Origin: Nansenia antarctica
Lineage: Eukaryota; Chordata; Actinopteri; Argentiniformes; Microstomatidae
Reading direction: 5' to 3'
Assembly (NCBI GenBank): GCA_963989245.1
Contig: OZ022340.1
Location: 40,270,982 to 40,334,981 of the forward strand
DNA length: 64,000 nt
Below are positions 31,193-41,780 of the stretch, piece after piece. The notes below the pieces were generated by a model. It was not told where the DNA came from, ran no database searches, and worked only from the letters and a program-made list of their open reading frames with translations. The position numbers and the translations under genes were made by a program. Every line of letters begins with the position of its first letter. The stretch's first letter is position 1.

Positions 31193-31304
31193 GATTGTGC
31201 AAGTCAATAAAATGTTGGTCAAATAAATTATCAGAGTTCATGTATCATTACAATCATTTTTATTTAGTCAAGCAAGGGGTTTTAGTCAAACAATAACATA
31301 GTCT

Positions 31305-31753
31305 GTGGTGGTAGCGATGGTTGATAATGACTCTTTTACGGGCGACTATGGCAAGAACCCATTCAATTTTAAGAATTATAATCTAGAATATCTGGCAATA
31401 TATGTTGACGGTGTCCAGTTCCCCACCAAACCATTACAACCGGACTTCCCTAATGGTTGCGTAACTCGTGAATTCTATCAACTGGTGTTATCAACAGGGA
31501 GACATTTAAAGAACAGTGCTATGGCCATTGATCGAAACGATTTCCTGAGAGAGGGTACACTCTTTATGCATTTAATCTGACACCTGACGAGGATAATAGT
31601 CAGCATCTATCATTGATCAAGAGTGGTAACATACGCCTGGAGACACGTTTCAGGAACCCGCTGCCTAATACCATCAATCTAATAATTTATGCGGTATATG
31701 ATAGTATGATTGAAGTGTCCCATCGCAGACAGGTTTTAGTTGATTACTATTAA
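31305..31753 (+). pseudogene. Broken capsid-type fragment, U30 (GA insertion)
   Basis: Second copy of the GA insertion, exactly 5,235 bp after U25; frame ends at 31580. Confidence 0.85.
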
Positions 31754-31789
31754 GCATCATGAATACTGTGGAACTGACAGCCAGGTGTT

Positions 31790-32203
31790 TTGGCTTGTGA
31801 TAAACTGCCCCAGCAACCTCTACAAATAAGACCTAGTGCTATGATAATTAACACACACCCCTCTGACCAGCCTGGAGAGCATTGGCTGGCAGTTTATATA
31901 TTGGAGAGAGTTGGGTGTTTTTTTGACAGTTTTGGAAATGCTCCAAATCATTCAATATTTCCTAAATCGATTTATGACTTTTTAAACATGTCATGTGATG
32001 AGATACATTTATCAGACAAACAAGTTCAGGATGTCACATCGGTCACATGTGGTGAACACTGTATCTACTTCTTAAATCACATGTGTAGAGGCATCACCTA
32101 TGATATGTTGATATCTAAATATTCTTCTAATCTGTTTAAAAATGACACAATGGTAACACGTTTTGTGAAAAAGTTGCAACCGTGTGTGTGTGTGTGTTCA
32201 TAA
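31790..32203 (+). CDS. Adenain-like protease frame, U30
   Basis: (GT)8, 137 codons, intact. Confidence 0.65.
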   Translation: MACDKLPQQPLQIRPSAMIINTHPSDQPGEHWLAVYILERVGCFFDSFGNAPNHSIFPKSIYDFLNMSCDEIHLSDKQVQDVTSVTCGEHCIYFLNHMCRGITYDMLISKYSSNLFKNDTMVTRFVKKLQPCVCVCS

Positions 32204-32355
32204 TGTGTTTAGTTGTGTTCAACATGTTCAGACAATTGTGTAAGATTGTGCAAGTCAATAAAATGTTGGTCAAATAAATTATCAGAGTTCATGTATCATT
32301 ACAATCATTTTTATTTAGTCAAGCAAGGGGTTTTAGTCAAACAATAACATAGTCT

Positions 32356-32802
32356 GTGGTGGTAGCGATGGTTGATAATGACTCTTTTACGGGCGACTAT
32401 GGCAAGAACCCATTCAATTTTAAGAATTATAATCTAGAATATCTGGCAATATATGTTGACGGTGTCCAGTTCCCCACCGAACCATTACAACCGGACTTCC
32501 CTAATGGTTGCGTAACTCGTGAATTCTATCAACTGGTGTTATCAACAGGGAGACATTTAAAGAACAGTGCTATGGCCATTGATCGAAACGATTTCCTGAG
32601 AGGGTACACTCTTTATGCATTTAATCTGACACCTGACGAGGATAATAGTCAGCATCTATCATTGATCAAGAGTGGTAACATACGCCTGGAGACACGTTTC
32701 AGGAACCCGCTGCCTAATACCATCAATCTAATAATTTATGCGGTATATGATAGTATGATTGAAGTGTCCCATCGCAGACAGGTTTTAGTTGATTACTATT
32801 AA
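32356..32802 (+). CDS. Capsid-type fragment, U31
   Basis: Type B (Glu42). Confidence 0.6.
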   Translation: MVVAMVDNDSFTGDYGKNPFNFKNYNLEYLAIYVDGVQFPTEPLQPDFPNGCVTREFYQLVLSTGRHLKNSAMAIDRNDFLRGYTLYAFNLTPDEDNSQHLSLIKSGNIRLETRFRNPLPNTINLIIYAVYDSMIEVSHRRQVLVDYY

Positions 32803-32838
32803 GCATCATGAATACTGTGGAACTGACAGCCAGGTGTT

Positions 32839-33324
32839 TTGGCTTGTGATAAACTGCCCCAGCAACCTCTACAAATAAGACCTAGTGCTATGATAATTAA
32901 CACACACCCCTCTGACCAGCCTGGAGAGCATTGGCTGGCAGTTTATATATTGGAGAGAGTTGGGTGTTTTTTTGACAGTTTTGGAAATGCTCCAAATCAT
33001 TCAATATTTCCTAAATCGATTTATGACTTTTTAAACATGTCATGTGATGAGATACATTTATCAGACAAACAAGTTCAGGATGTCACATCGGTCACATGTG
33101 GTGAACACTGTATCTACTTCTTAAATCACATGTGTAGAGGCATCACCTATGATATGTTGATATCTAAATATTCTTCTAATCTGTTTGAAAATGACACAAT
33201 GGTAACACGTTTTGTGAAAAAGTTGCAACCGTGTGTGTGTGTGTTCATAATGTGTTTAGTTGTGTTCAACATGTTCAGACAATTGTGTAAGATTGTGCAA
33301 GTCAATAAAATGTTGGTCAAATAA
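32839..33324 (+). CDS. Adenain-like protease frame, U31
   Basis: (GT)7; private K117E (33187-33189), outside the catalytic set. Confidence 0.65.
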   Translation: MACDKLPQQPLQIRPSAMIINTHPSDQPGEHWLAVYILERVGCFFDSFGNAPNHSIFPKSIYDFLNMSCDEIHLSDKQVQDVTSVTCGEHCIYFLNHMCRGITYDMLISKYSSNLFENDTMVTRFVKKLQPCVCVFIMCLVVFNMFRQLCKIVQVNKMLVK

Positions 33325-33402
33325 ATTATCAGAGTTCATGTATCATTACAATCATTTTTATTTAGTCAAGCAAGGGGTTTTAGTCAAACAATAACATAGT
33401 CT

Positions 33403-33849
33403 GTGGTGGTAGCGATGGTTGATAATGACTCTTTTACGGGCGACTATGGCAAGAACCCATTCAATTTTAAGAATTATAATCTAGAATATCTGGCAATATA
33501 TGTTGACGGTGTCCAGTTCCCCACCAAACCATTACAACCGGACTTCCCTAATGGTTGCGTAACTCGTGAATTCTATCAACTGGTGTTATCAACAGGGAGA
33601 CATTTAAAGAACAGTGCTATGGCCATTGATCGAAACGATTTCCTGAGAGGGTACACTCTTTATGCATTTAATCTGACACCTGACGAGGATAATAGTCAGC
33701 ATCTATCATTGATCAAGAGTGGTAACATACGCCTGGAGACACGTTTCAGGAACCCGCTGCCTAATACCATCAATCTAATAATTTATGCGGTATATGATAG
33801 TATGATTGAAGTGTCCCATCGCAGACAGGTTTTAGTTGATTACTATTAA
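33403..33849 (+). CDS. Capsid-type fragment, U32
   Basis: Type C. Confidence 0.6.
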   Translation: MVVAMVDNDSFTGDYGKNPFNFKNYNLEYLAIYVDGVQFPTKPLQPDFPNGCVTREFYQLVLSTGRHLKNSAMAIDRNDFLRGYTLYAFNLTPDEDNSQHLSLIKSGNIRLETRFRNPLPNTINLIIYAVYDSMIEVSHRRQVLVDYY

Positions 33850-33885
33850 GCATCATGAATACTGTGGAACTGACAGCCAGGTGTT

Positions 33886-34335
33886 TTGGCTTGTGATAAA
33901 CTGCCCCAGCAACCTCTACAAATAAGACCTAGTGCTATGATAATTAACACACACCCCTCTGACCAGCCTGGAGAGCACTGGCTGGCAGTTTATATATTGG
34001 AGAGAGTTGGGTGTTTTTTTGACAGTTTTGGAAATGCTCCAAATCATTCAATATTTCCTAAATCGATTTATGACTTTTTAAACATGTCATGTGATGAGAT
34101 ACATTTATCAGACAAACAAGTTCAGGATGTCACATCGGTCACATGTGGTGAACACTGTATCTACTTCTTAAATCACATGTGTAGAGGCATCACCTATGAT
34201 ATGTTGATATCTAAATATTCTTCTAATCTGTTTAAAAATGACACAATGGTAACACGTTTTGTGAAAAAGTTGCAACCGTGTGTGTGTGTTCATAATGTGT
34301 TTAGTTGTGTTCAACATGTTCAGACAATTGTGTAA
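33886..34335 (+). CDS. Adenain-like protease frame, U32
   Basis: CAC, (GT)6, intact. Confidence 0.65.
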   Translation: MACDKLPQQPLQIRPSAMIINTHPSDQPGEHWLAVYILERVGCFFDSFGNAPNHSIFPKSIYDFLNMSCDEIHLSDKQVQDVTSVTCGEHCIYFLNHMCRGITYDMLISKYSSNLFKNDTMVTRFVKKLQPCVCVHNVFSCVQHVQTIV

Positions 34336-34447
34336 GATTGTGCAAGTCAATAAAATGTTGGTCAAATAAATTATCAGAGTTCATGTATCATTACAATCAT
34401 TTTTATTTAGTCAAGCAAGGGGTTTTAGTCAAACAATAACATAGTCT

Positions 34448-34894
34448 GTGGTGGTAGCGATGGTTGATAATGACTCTTTTACGGGCGACTATGGCAAGAA
34501 CCCATTCAATTTTAAGAATTATAATCTAGAATATCTGGCAATATATGTTGACGGTGTCCAGTTCCCCACCAAACCATTACAACCGGACTTCCCTAATGGT
34601 TGCGTAACTCGTGAATTCTATCAACTGGTGTTATCAACAGGGAGACATTTAAAGAACAGTGCTATGGCCATTGATCGAAACGATTTCCTGAGAGGGTACA
34701 CTCTTTATGCATTTAATCTGACACCTGACGAGGATAATAGTCAGCATCTATCATTGATCAAGAGTGGTAACATACGCCTGGAGACACGTTTCAGGAATCC
34801 GCTGCCTAATACCATCAATCTAATAATTTATGCGGTATATGATAGTATGATTGAAGTGTCCCATCGCAGACAGGTTTTAGTTGATTACTATTAA
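34448..34894 (+). CDS. Capsid-type fragment, U33
   Basis: Type D: AAT117. Confidence 0.6.
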   Translation: MVVAMVDNDSFTGDYGKNPFNFKNYNLEYLAIYVDGVQFPTKPLQPDFPNGCVTREFYQLVLSTGRHLKNSAMAIDRNDFLRGYTLYAFNLTPDEDNSQHLSLIKSGNIRLETRFRNPLPNTINLIIYAVYDSMIEVSHRRQVLVDYY

Positions 34895-34930
34895 GCATCA
34901 TGAATACTGTGGAACTGACAGCCAGGTGTT

Positions 34931-35416
34931 TTGGCTTGTGATAAACTGCCCCAGCAACCTCTACAAATAAGACCTAGTGCTATGATAATTAACACACACC
35001 CCTCTGACCAGCCTGGAGAGCATTGGCTGGCAGTTTATATATTGGAGAGAGTTGGGTGTTTTTTTGACAGTTTTGGAAATGCTCCAAATCATTCAATATT
35101 TCCTAAATCGATTTATGACTTTTTAAACATGTCATGTGATGAGATACATTTATCAGACAAACAAGTTCAGGATGTCACATCGGTCACATGTGGTGAACAC
35201 TGTATCTACTTCTTAAATCACATGTGTAGAGGCATCACCTATGATATGTTGATATCTAAATATTCTTCTAATCTGTTTAAAAATGACACAATGGTAACAC
35301 GTTTTGTGAAAAAGTTGCAACCGTGTGTGTGTGTGTTCATAATGTGTTTAGTTGTGTTCAACATGTTCAGACAATTGTGTAAGATTGTGCAAGTCAATAA
35401 AATGTTGGTCAAATAA
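34931..35416 (+). CDS. Adenain-like protease frame, U33
   Basis: (GT)7, intact. Confidence 0.65.
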   Translation: MACDKLPQQPLQIRPSAMIINTHPSDQPGEHWLAVYILERVGCFFDSFGNAPNHSIFPKSIYDFLNMSCDEIHLSDKQVQDVTSVTCGEHCIYFLNHMCRGITYDMLISKYSSNLFKNDTMVTRFVKKLQPCVCVFIMCLVVFNMFRQLCKIVQVNKMLVK

Positions 35417-35494
35417 ATTATCAGAGTTCATGTATCATTACAATCATTTTTATTTAGTCAAGCAAGGGGTTTTAGTCAAACAATAACATAGTCT

Positions 35495-35941
35495 GTGGTG
35501 GTAGCGATGGTTGATAATGACTCTTTTACGGGCGACTATGGCAAGAACCCATTCAATTTTAAGAATTATAATCTAGAATATCTGGCAATATATGTTGACG
35601 GTGTCCAGTTCCCCACCAAACCATTACAACCGGACTTCCCTAATGGTTGCGTAACTCGTGAATTCTATCAACTGGTGTTATCAACAGGGAGACATTTAAA
35701 GAACAGTGCTATGGCCATTGATCGAAACGATTTCCTGAGAGGGTACACTCTTTATGCATTTAATCTGACACCTGACGAGGATAATAGTCAGCATCTATCA
35801 TTGATCAAGTGTGGTAACATACGCCTGGAGACACGTTTCAGGAACCCGCTGCCTAATACCATCAATCTAATAATTTATGCGGTATATGATAGTATGATTG
35901 AAGTGTCCCATCGCAGACAGGTTTTAGTTGATTACTATTAA
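35495..35941 (+). CDS. Capsid-type fragment, U34
   Basis: Type E: S106C (35810-35812). Confidence 0.6.
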   Translation: MVVAMVDNDSFTGDYGKNPFNFKNYNLEYLAIYVDGVQFPTKPLQPDFPNGCVTREFYQLVLSTGRHLKNSAMAIDRNDFLRGYTLYAFNLTPDEDNSQHLSLIKCGNIRLETRFRNPLPNTINLIIYAVYDSMIEVSHRRQVLVDYY

Positions 35942-35977
35942 GCATCATGAATACTGTGGAACTGACAGCCAGGTGTT

Positions 35978-36427
35978 TTGGCTTGTGATAAACTGCCCCA
36001 GCAACCTCTACAAATAAGACCTAGTGCTATGATAATTAACACACACCCCTCTGACCAGCCTTGAGAGCATTGGCTGGCAGTTTATATATTGGAGAGAGTT
36101 GGGTGTTTTTTTGACAGTTTTGGAAATGCTCCAAATCATTCAATATTTCCTAAATCGATTTATGACTTTTTAAACATGTCATGTGATGAGATACATTTAT
36201 CAGACAAACAAGTTCAGGATGTCACATCGGTCACATGTGGTGAACACTGTATCTACTTCTTAAATCACATGTGTAGAGGCATCACCTATGATATGTTGAT
36301 ATCTAAATATTCTTCTAATCTGTTTAAAAATGACACAATGGTAACACGTTTTGTGAAAAAGTTGCAACCGTGTGTGTGTGTTCATAATGTGTTTAGTTGT
36401 GTTCAACATGTTCAGACAATTGTGTAA
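35978..36427 (+). pseudogene. Broken adenain-like protease, U34 (nonsense)
   Basis: GGA to TGA at 36062-36064 stops the frame at residue 29, two codons before catalytic His31. Private to this unit; (GT)6 tail otherwise intact. Confidence 0.9.
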
Positions 36428-36539
36428 GATTGTGCAAGTCAATAAAATGTTGGTCAAATAAATTATCAGAGTTCATGTATCATTACAATCATTTTTATTT
36501 AGTCAAGCAAGGGGTTTTAGTCAAACAATAACATAGTCT

Positions 36540-36988
36540 GTGGTGGTAGCGATGGTTGATAATGACTCTTTTACGGGCGACTATGGCAAGAACCCATTCA
36601 ATTTTAAGAATTATAATCTAGAATATCTGGCAATATATGTTGACGGTGTCCAGTTCCCCACCAAACCATTACAACCGGACTTCCCTAATGGTTGCGTAAC
36701 TCGTGAATTCTATCAACTGGTGTTATCAACAGGGAGACATTTAAAGAACAGTGCTATGGCCATTGATCGAAACGATTTCCTGAGAGAGGGTACACTCTTT
36801 ATGCATTTAATCTGACACCTGACGAGGATAATAGTCAGCATCTATCATTGATCAAGAGTGGTAACATACGCCTGGAGACACGTTTCAGGAACCCGCTGCC
36901 TAATACCATCAATCTAATAATTTATGCGGTATATGATAGTATGATTGAAGTGTCCCATCGCAGACAGGTTTTAGTTGATTACTATTAA
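36540..36988 (+). pseudogene. Broken capsid-type fragment, U35 (GA insertion)
   Basis: Third GA-insertion copy, again 5,235 bp on; frame ends at 36815. Confidence 0.85.
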
Positions 36989-37024
36989 GCATCATGAATA
37001 CTGTGGAACTGACAGCCAGGTGTT

Positions 37025-37438
37025 TTGGCTTGTGATAAACTGCCCCAGCAACCTCTACAAATAAGACCTAGTGCTATGATAATTAACACACACCCCTCTG
37101 ACCAGCCTGGAGAGCATTGGCTGGCAGTTTATATATTGGAGAGAGTTGGGTGTTTTTTTGACAGTTTTGGAAATGCTCCAAATCATTCAATATTTCCTAA
37201 ATCGATTTATGACTTTTTAAACATGTCATGTGATGAGATACATTTATCAGACAAACAAGTTCAGGATGTCACATCGGTCACATGTGGTGAACACTGTATC
37301 TACTTCTTAAATCACATGTGTAGAGGCATCACCTATGATATGTTGATATCTAAATATTCTTCTAATCTGTTTAAAAATGACACAATGGTAACACGTTTTG
37401 TGAAAAAGTTGCAACCGTGTGTGTGTGTGTGTTCATAA
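37025..37438 (+). CDS. Adenain-like protease frame, U35
   Basis: (GT)8, 137 codons, intact. Confidence 0.65.
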   Translation: MACDKLPQQPLQIRPSAMIINTHPSDQPGEHWLAVYILERVGCFFDSFGNAPNHSIFPKSIYDFLNMSCDEIHLSDKQVQDVTSVTCGEHCIYFLNHMCRGITYDMLISKYSSNLFKNDTMVTRFVKKLQPCVCVCS

Positions 37439-37590
37439 TGTGTTTAGTTGTGTTCAACATGTTCAGACAATTGTGTAAGATTGTGCAAGTCAATAAAATG
37501 TTGGTCAAATAAATTATCAGAGTTCATGTATCATTACAATCATTTTTATTTAGTCAAGCAAGGGGTTTTAGTCAAACAATAACATAGTCT

Positions 37591-38037
37591 GTGGTGGTAG
37601 CGATGGTTGATAATGACTCTTTTACGGGCGACTATGGCAAGAACCCATTCAATTTTAAGAATTATAATCTAGAATATCTGGCAATATATGTTGACGGTGT
37701 CCAGTTCCCCACCGAACCATTACAACCGGACTTCCCTAATGGTTGCGTAACTCGTGAATTCTATCAACTGGTGTTATCAACAGGGAGACATTTAAAGAAC
37801 AGTGCTATGGCCATTGATCGAAACGATTTCCTGAGAGGGTACACTCTTTATGCATTTAATCTGACACCTGACGAGGATAATAGTCAGCATCTATCATTGA
37901 TCAAGAGTGGTAACATACGCCTGGAGACACGTTTCAGGAACCCGCTGCCTAATACCATCAATCTAATAATTTATGCGGTATATGATAGTATGATTGAAGT
38001 GTCCCATCGCAGACAGGTTTTAGTTGATTACTATTAA
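37591..38037 (+). CDS. Capsid-type fragment, U36
   Basis: Type B (Glu42). Confidence 0.6.
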   Translation: MVVAMVDNDSFTGDYGKNPFNFKNYNLEYLAIYVDGVQFPTEPLQPDFPNGCVTREFYQLVLSTGRHLKNSAMAIDRNDFLRGYTLYAFNLTPDEDNSQHLSLIKSGNIRLETRFRNPLPNTINLIIYAVYDSMIEVSHRRQVLVDYY

Positions 38038-38073
38038 GCATCATGAATACTGTGGAACTGACAGCCAGGTGTT

Positions 38074-38559
38074 TTGGCTTGTGATAAACTGCCCCAGCAA
38101 CCTCTACAAATAAGACCTAGTGCTATGATAATTAACACACACCCCTCTGACCAGCCTGGAGAGCATTGGCTGGCAGTTTATATATTGGAGAGAGTTGGGT
38201 GTTTTTTTGACAGTTTTGGAAATGCTCCAAATCATTCAATATTTCCTAAATCGATTTATGACTTTTTAAACATGTCATGTGATGAGATACATTTATCAGA
38301 CAAACAAGTTCAGGATGTCACATCGGTCACATGTGGTGAACACTGTATCTACTTCTTAAATCACATGTGTAGAGGCATCACCTATGATATGTTGATATCT
38401 AAATATTCTTCTAATCTGTTTAAAAATGACACAATGGTAACACGTTTTGTGAAAAAGTTGCAACCGTGTGTGTGTGTGTTCATAATGTGTTTAGTTGTGT
38501 TCAACATGTTCAGACAATTGTGTAAGATTGTGCAAGTCAATAAAATGTTGGTCAAATAA
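38074..38559 (+). CDS. Adenain-like protease frame, U36
   Basis: (GT)7, intact. Confidence 0.65.
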   Translation: MACDKLPQQPLQIRPSAMIINTHPSDQPGEHWLAVYILERVGCFFDSFGNAPNHSIFPKSIYDFLNMSCDEIHLSDKQVQDVTSVTCGEHCIYFLNHMCRGITYDMLISKYSSNLFKNDTMVTRFVKKLQPCVCVFIMCLVVFNMFRQLCKIVQVNKMLVK

Positions 38560-38637
38560 ATTATCAGAGTTCATGTATCATTACAATCATTTTTATTTAG
38601 TCAAGCAAGGGGTTTTAGTCAAACAATAACATAGTCT

Positions 38638-39084
38638 GTGGTGGTAGCGATGGTTGATAATGACTCTTTTACGGGCGACTATGGCAAGAACCCATTCAAT
38701 TTTAAGAATTATAATCTAGAATATCTGGCAATATATGTTGACGGTGTCCAGTTCCCCACCAAACCATTACAACCGGACTTCCCTAATGGTTGCGTAACTC
38801 GTGAATTCTATCAACTGGTGTTATCAACAGGGAGACATTTAAAGAACAGTGCTATGGCCATTGATCGAAACGATTTCCTGAGAGGGTACACTCTTTATGC
38901 ATTTAATCTGACACCTGACGAGGATAATAGTCAGCATCTATCATTGATCAAGAGTGGTAACATACGCCTGGAGACACGTTTCAGGAATCCGCTGCCTAAT
39001 ACCATCAATCTAATAATTTATGCGGTATATGATAGTATGATTGAAGTGTCCCATCGCAGACAGGTTTTAGTTGATTACTATTAA
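38638..39084 (+). CDS. Capsid-type fragment, U37
   Basis: Type H: AAT117. Confidence 0.6.
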   Translation: MVVAMVDNDSFTGDYGKNPFNFKNYNLEYLAIYVDGVQFPTKPLQPDFPNGCVTREFYQLVLSTGRHLKNSAMAIDRNDFLRGYTLYAFNLTPDEDNSQHLSLIKSGNIRLETRFRNPLPNTINLIIYAVYDSMIEVSHRRQVLVDYY

Positions 39085-39120
39085 GCATCATGAATACTGT
39101 GGAACTGACAGCCAGGTGTT

Positions 39121-39570
39121 TTGGCTTGTGATAAACTGCCCCAGCAACCTCTACAAATAAGACCTAGTGCTATGATAATTAACACACACCCCTCTGACCA
39201 GCCTGGAGAGCACTGGCTGGCAGTTTATATATTGGAGAGAGTTGGGTGTTTTTTTGACAGTTTTGGAAATGCTCCAAATCATTCAATATTTCCTAAATCG
39301 ATTTATGACTTTTTAAACATGTCATGTGATGAGATACATTTATCAGACAAACAAGTTCAGGATGTCACATCGGTCACATGTGGTGAACACTGTATCTACT
39401 TCTTAAATCACATGTGTAGAGGCATCACCTATGATATGTTGATATCTAAATATTCTTCTAATCTGTTTAAAAATGACACAATGGTAACACGTTTTGTGAA
39501 AAAGTTGCAACCGTGTGTGTGTGTTCATAATGTGTTTAGTTGTGTTCAACATGTTCAGACAATTGTGTAA
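39121..39570 (+). CDS. Adenain-like protease frame, U37
   Basis: CAC, (GT)6, TTTTTAGTTAG spacer; matches U15. Confidence 0.65.
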   Translation: MACDKLPQQPLQIRPSAMIINTHPSDQPGEHWLAVYILERVGCFFDSFGNAPNHSIFPKSIYDFLNMSCDEIHLSDKQVQDVTSVTCGEHCIYFLNHMCRGITYDMLISKYSSNLFKNDTMVTRFVKKLQPCVCVHNVFSCVQHVQTIV

Positions 39571-39682
39571 GATTGTGCAAGTCAATAAAATGTTGGTCAA
39601 ATAAATTATCAGAGTTCATGTATCATTACAATCATTTTTAGTTAGTCAAGCAAGGGGTTTTAGTCAAACAATAACATAGTCT

Positions 39683-40129
39683 GTGGTGGTAGCGATGGTT
39701 GATAATGACTCTTTTACGGGCGACTATGGCAAGAACCCATTCAATTTTAAGAATTATAATCTAGAATATCTGGCAATATATGTTGACGGTGTCCAGTTCC
39801 CCACCAAACCATTACAACCGGACTTCCCTAATGGTTGCGTAACTCGTGAATTCTATCAACTGGTGTTATCAACAGGGAGACATTTAAAGAACAGTGCTAT
39901 GGCCATTGATCGAAACGATTTCCTGAGAGGGTACACTCTTTATGCATTTAATCTGACACCTGACGAGGATAATAGTCAGCATCTATCATTGATCAAGAGT
40001 GGTAACATACGCCTGGAGACACGTTTCAGGAACCCGCTGCCTAATACCATCAATCTAATAATTTATGCGGTATATGATAGTATGATTGAAGTGTCCCATC
40101 GCAGACAGGTTTTAGTTGATTACTATTAA
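39683..40129 (+). CDS. Capsid-type fragment, U38
   Basis: Type X, intact. Confidence 0.6.
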   Translation: MVVAMVDNDSFTGDYGKNPFNFKNYNLEYLAIYVDGVQFPTKPLQPDFPNGCVTREFYQLVLSTGRHLKNSAMAIDRNDFLRGYTLYAFNLTPDEDNSQHLSLIKSGNIRLETRFRNPLPNTINLIIYAVYDSMIEVSHRRQVLVDYY

Positions 40130-40165
40130 GCATCATGAATACTGTGGAACTGACAGCCAGGTGTT

Positions 40166-40651
40166 TTGGCTTGTGATAAACTGCCCCAGCAACCTCTACA
40201 AATAAGACCTAGTGCTATGATAATTAACACACACCCCTCTGACCAGCCTGGAGAGCATTGGCTGGCAGTTTATATATTGGAGAGAGTTGGGTGTTTTTTT
40301 GACAGTTTTGGAAATGCTCCAAATCATTCAATATTTCCTAAATCGATTTATGACTTTTTAAACATGTCATGTGATGAGATACATTTATCAGACAAACAAG
40401 TTCAGGATGTCACATCGGTCACATGTGGTGAACACTGTATCTACTTCTTAAATCACATGTGTAGAGGCATCACCTATGATATGTTGATATCTAAATATTC
40501 TTCTAATCTGTTTAAAAATGACACAATGGTAACACGTTTTGTGAAAAAGTTGCAACCGTGTGTGTGTGTGTTCATAATGTGTTTAGTTGTGTTCAACATG
40601 TTCAGACAATTGTGTAAGATTGTGCAAGTCAATAAAATGTTGGTCAAATAA
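40166..40651 (+). CDS. Adenain-like protease frame, U38
   Basis: (GT)7, intact. Confidence 0.65.
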   Translation: MACDKLPQQPLQIRPSAMIINTHPSDQPGEHWLAVYILERVGCFFDSFGNAPNHSIFPKSIYDFLNMSCDEIHLSDKQVQDVTSVTCGEHCIYFLNHMCRGITYDMLISKYSSNLFKNDTMVTRFVKKLQPCVCVFIMCLVVFNMFRQLCKIVQVNKMLVK

Positions 40652-40729
40652 ATTATCAGAGTTCATGTATCATTACAATCATTTTTATTTAGTCAAGCAA
40701 GGGGTTTTAGTCAAACAATAACATAGTCT

Positions 40730-41178
40730 GTGGTGGTAGCGATGGTTGATAATGACTCTTTTACGGGCGACTATGGCAAGAACCCATTCAATTTTAAGAA
40801 TTATAATCTAGAATATCTGGCAATATATGTTGACGGTGTCCAGTTCCCCACCAAACCATTACAACCGGACTTCCCTAATGGTTGCGTAACTCGTGAATTC
40901 TATCAACTGGTGTTATCAACAGGGAGACATTTAAAGAACAGTGCTATGGCCATTGATCGAAACGATTTCCTGAGAGAGGGTACACTCTTTATGCATTTAA
41001 TCTGACACCTGACGAGGATAATAGTCAGCATCTATCATTGATCAAGAGTGGTAACATACGCCTGGAGACACGTTTCAGGAACCCGCTGCCTAATACCATC
41101 AATCTAATAATTTATGCGGTATATGATAGTATGATTGAAGTGTCCCATCGCAGACAGGTTTTAGTTGATTACTATTAA
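40730..41178 (+). pseudogene. Broken capsid-type fragment, U39 (GA insertion)
   Basis: Fourth GA-insertion copy, only 4,190 bp (four units) after U35; frame ends at 41005. Confidence 0.85.
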
Positions 41179-41214
41179 GCATCATGAATACTGTGGAACT
41201 GACAGCCAGGTGTT

Positions 41215-41628
41215 TTGGCTTGTGATAAACTGCCCCAGCAACCTCTACAAATAAGACCTAGTGCTATGATAATTAACACACACCCCTCTGACCAGCCTGG
41301 AGAGCATTGGCTGGCAGTTTATATATTGGAGAGAGTTGGGTGTTTTTTTGACAGTTTTGGAAATGCTCCAAATCATTCAATATTTCCTAAATCGATTTAT
41401 GACTTTTTAAACATGTCATGTGATGAGATACATTTATCAGACAAACAAGTTCAGGATGTCACATCGGTCACATGTGGTGAACACTGTATCTACTTCTTAA
41501 ATCACATGTGTAGAGGCATCACCTATGATATGTTGATATCTAAATATTCTTCTAATCTGTTTAAAAATGACACAATGGTAACACGTTTTGTGAAAAAGTT
41601 GCAACCGTGTGTGTGTGTGTGTTCATAA
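41215..41628 (+). CDS. Adenain-like protease frame, U39
   Basis: (GT)8, 137 codons, intact. Confidence 0.65.
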   Translation: MACDKLPQQPLQIRPSAMIINTHPSDQPGEHWLAVYILERVGCFFDSFGNAPNHSIFPKSIYDFLNMSCDEIHLSDKQVQDVTSVTCGEHCIYFLNHMCRGITYDMLISKYSSNLFKNDTMVTRFVKKLQPCVCVCS

Positions 41629-41780
41629 TGTGTTTAGTTGTGTTCAACATGTTCAGACAATTGTGTAAGATTGTGCAAGTCAATAAAATGTTGGTCAAAT
41701 AAATTATCAGAGTTCATGTATCATTACAATCATTTTTATTTAGTCAAGCAAGGGGTTTTAGTCAAACAATAACATAGTCT

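Larger units (their letters stand above)
26070..31304 (+). repeat. Higher-order repeat block, five units A-B-C-D-E (U25-U29)
   Basis: Five units totalling 5,235 bp in the order: GA insertion with (GT)8; Glu42 with (GT)7; CAC with (GT)6; AAT with (GT)7; S106C with (GT)6. Unit lengths are 1051, 1047, 1045, 1047, 1045. The next five units repeat the same order and lengths exactly. Confidence 0.93.
31305..36539 (+). repeat. Higher-order repeat block A-B-C-D-E, second copy (U30-U34)
   Basis: 5,235 bp, same five marker states in the same order as the preceding block. Private changes here are K117E in the U31 protease (33187) and a nonsense change in the U34 protease (36062-36064), so these arose after the block duplicated. 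Confidence 0.93.
36540..40729 (+). repeat. Disrupted higher-order block A-B-H-X (U35-U38)
   Basis: 4,190 bp. It starts as A-B, then passes to U37, which combines the D-type AAT at capsid codon 117 with the C-type CAC/(GT)6 protease and the ATTTTTAGTTAG spacer, followed by plain U38. The H-X pair is the same as U15-U16 and U23-U24. The C-D-E units expected from the neighbouring blocks are missing. Confidence 0.85.
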
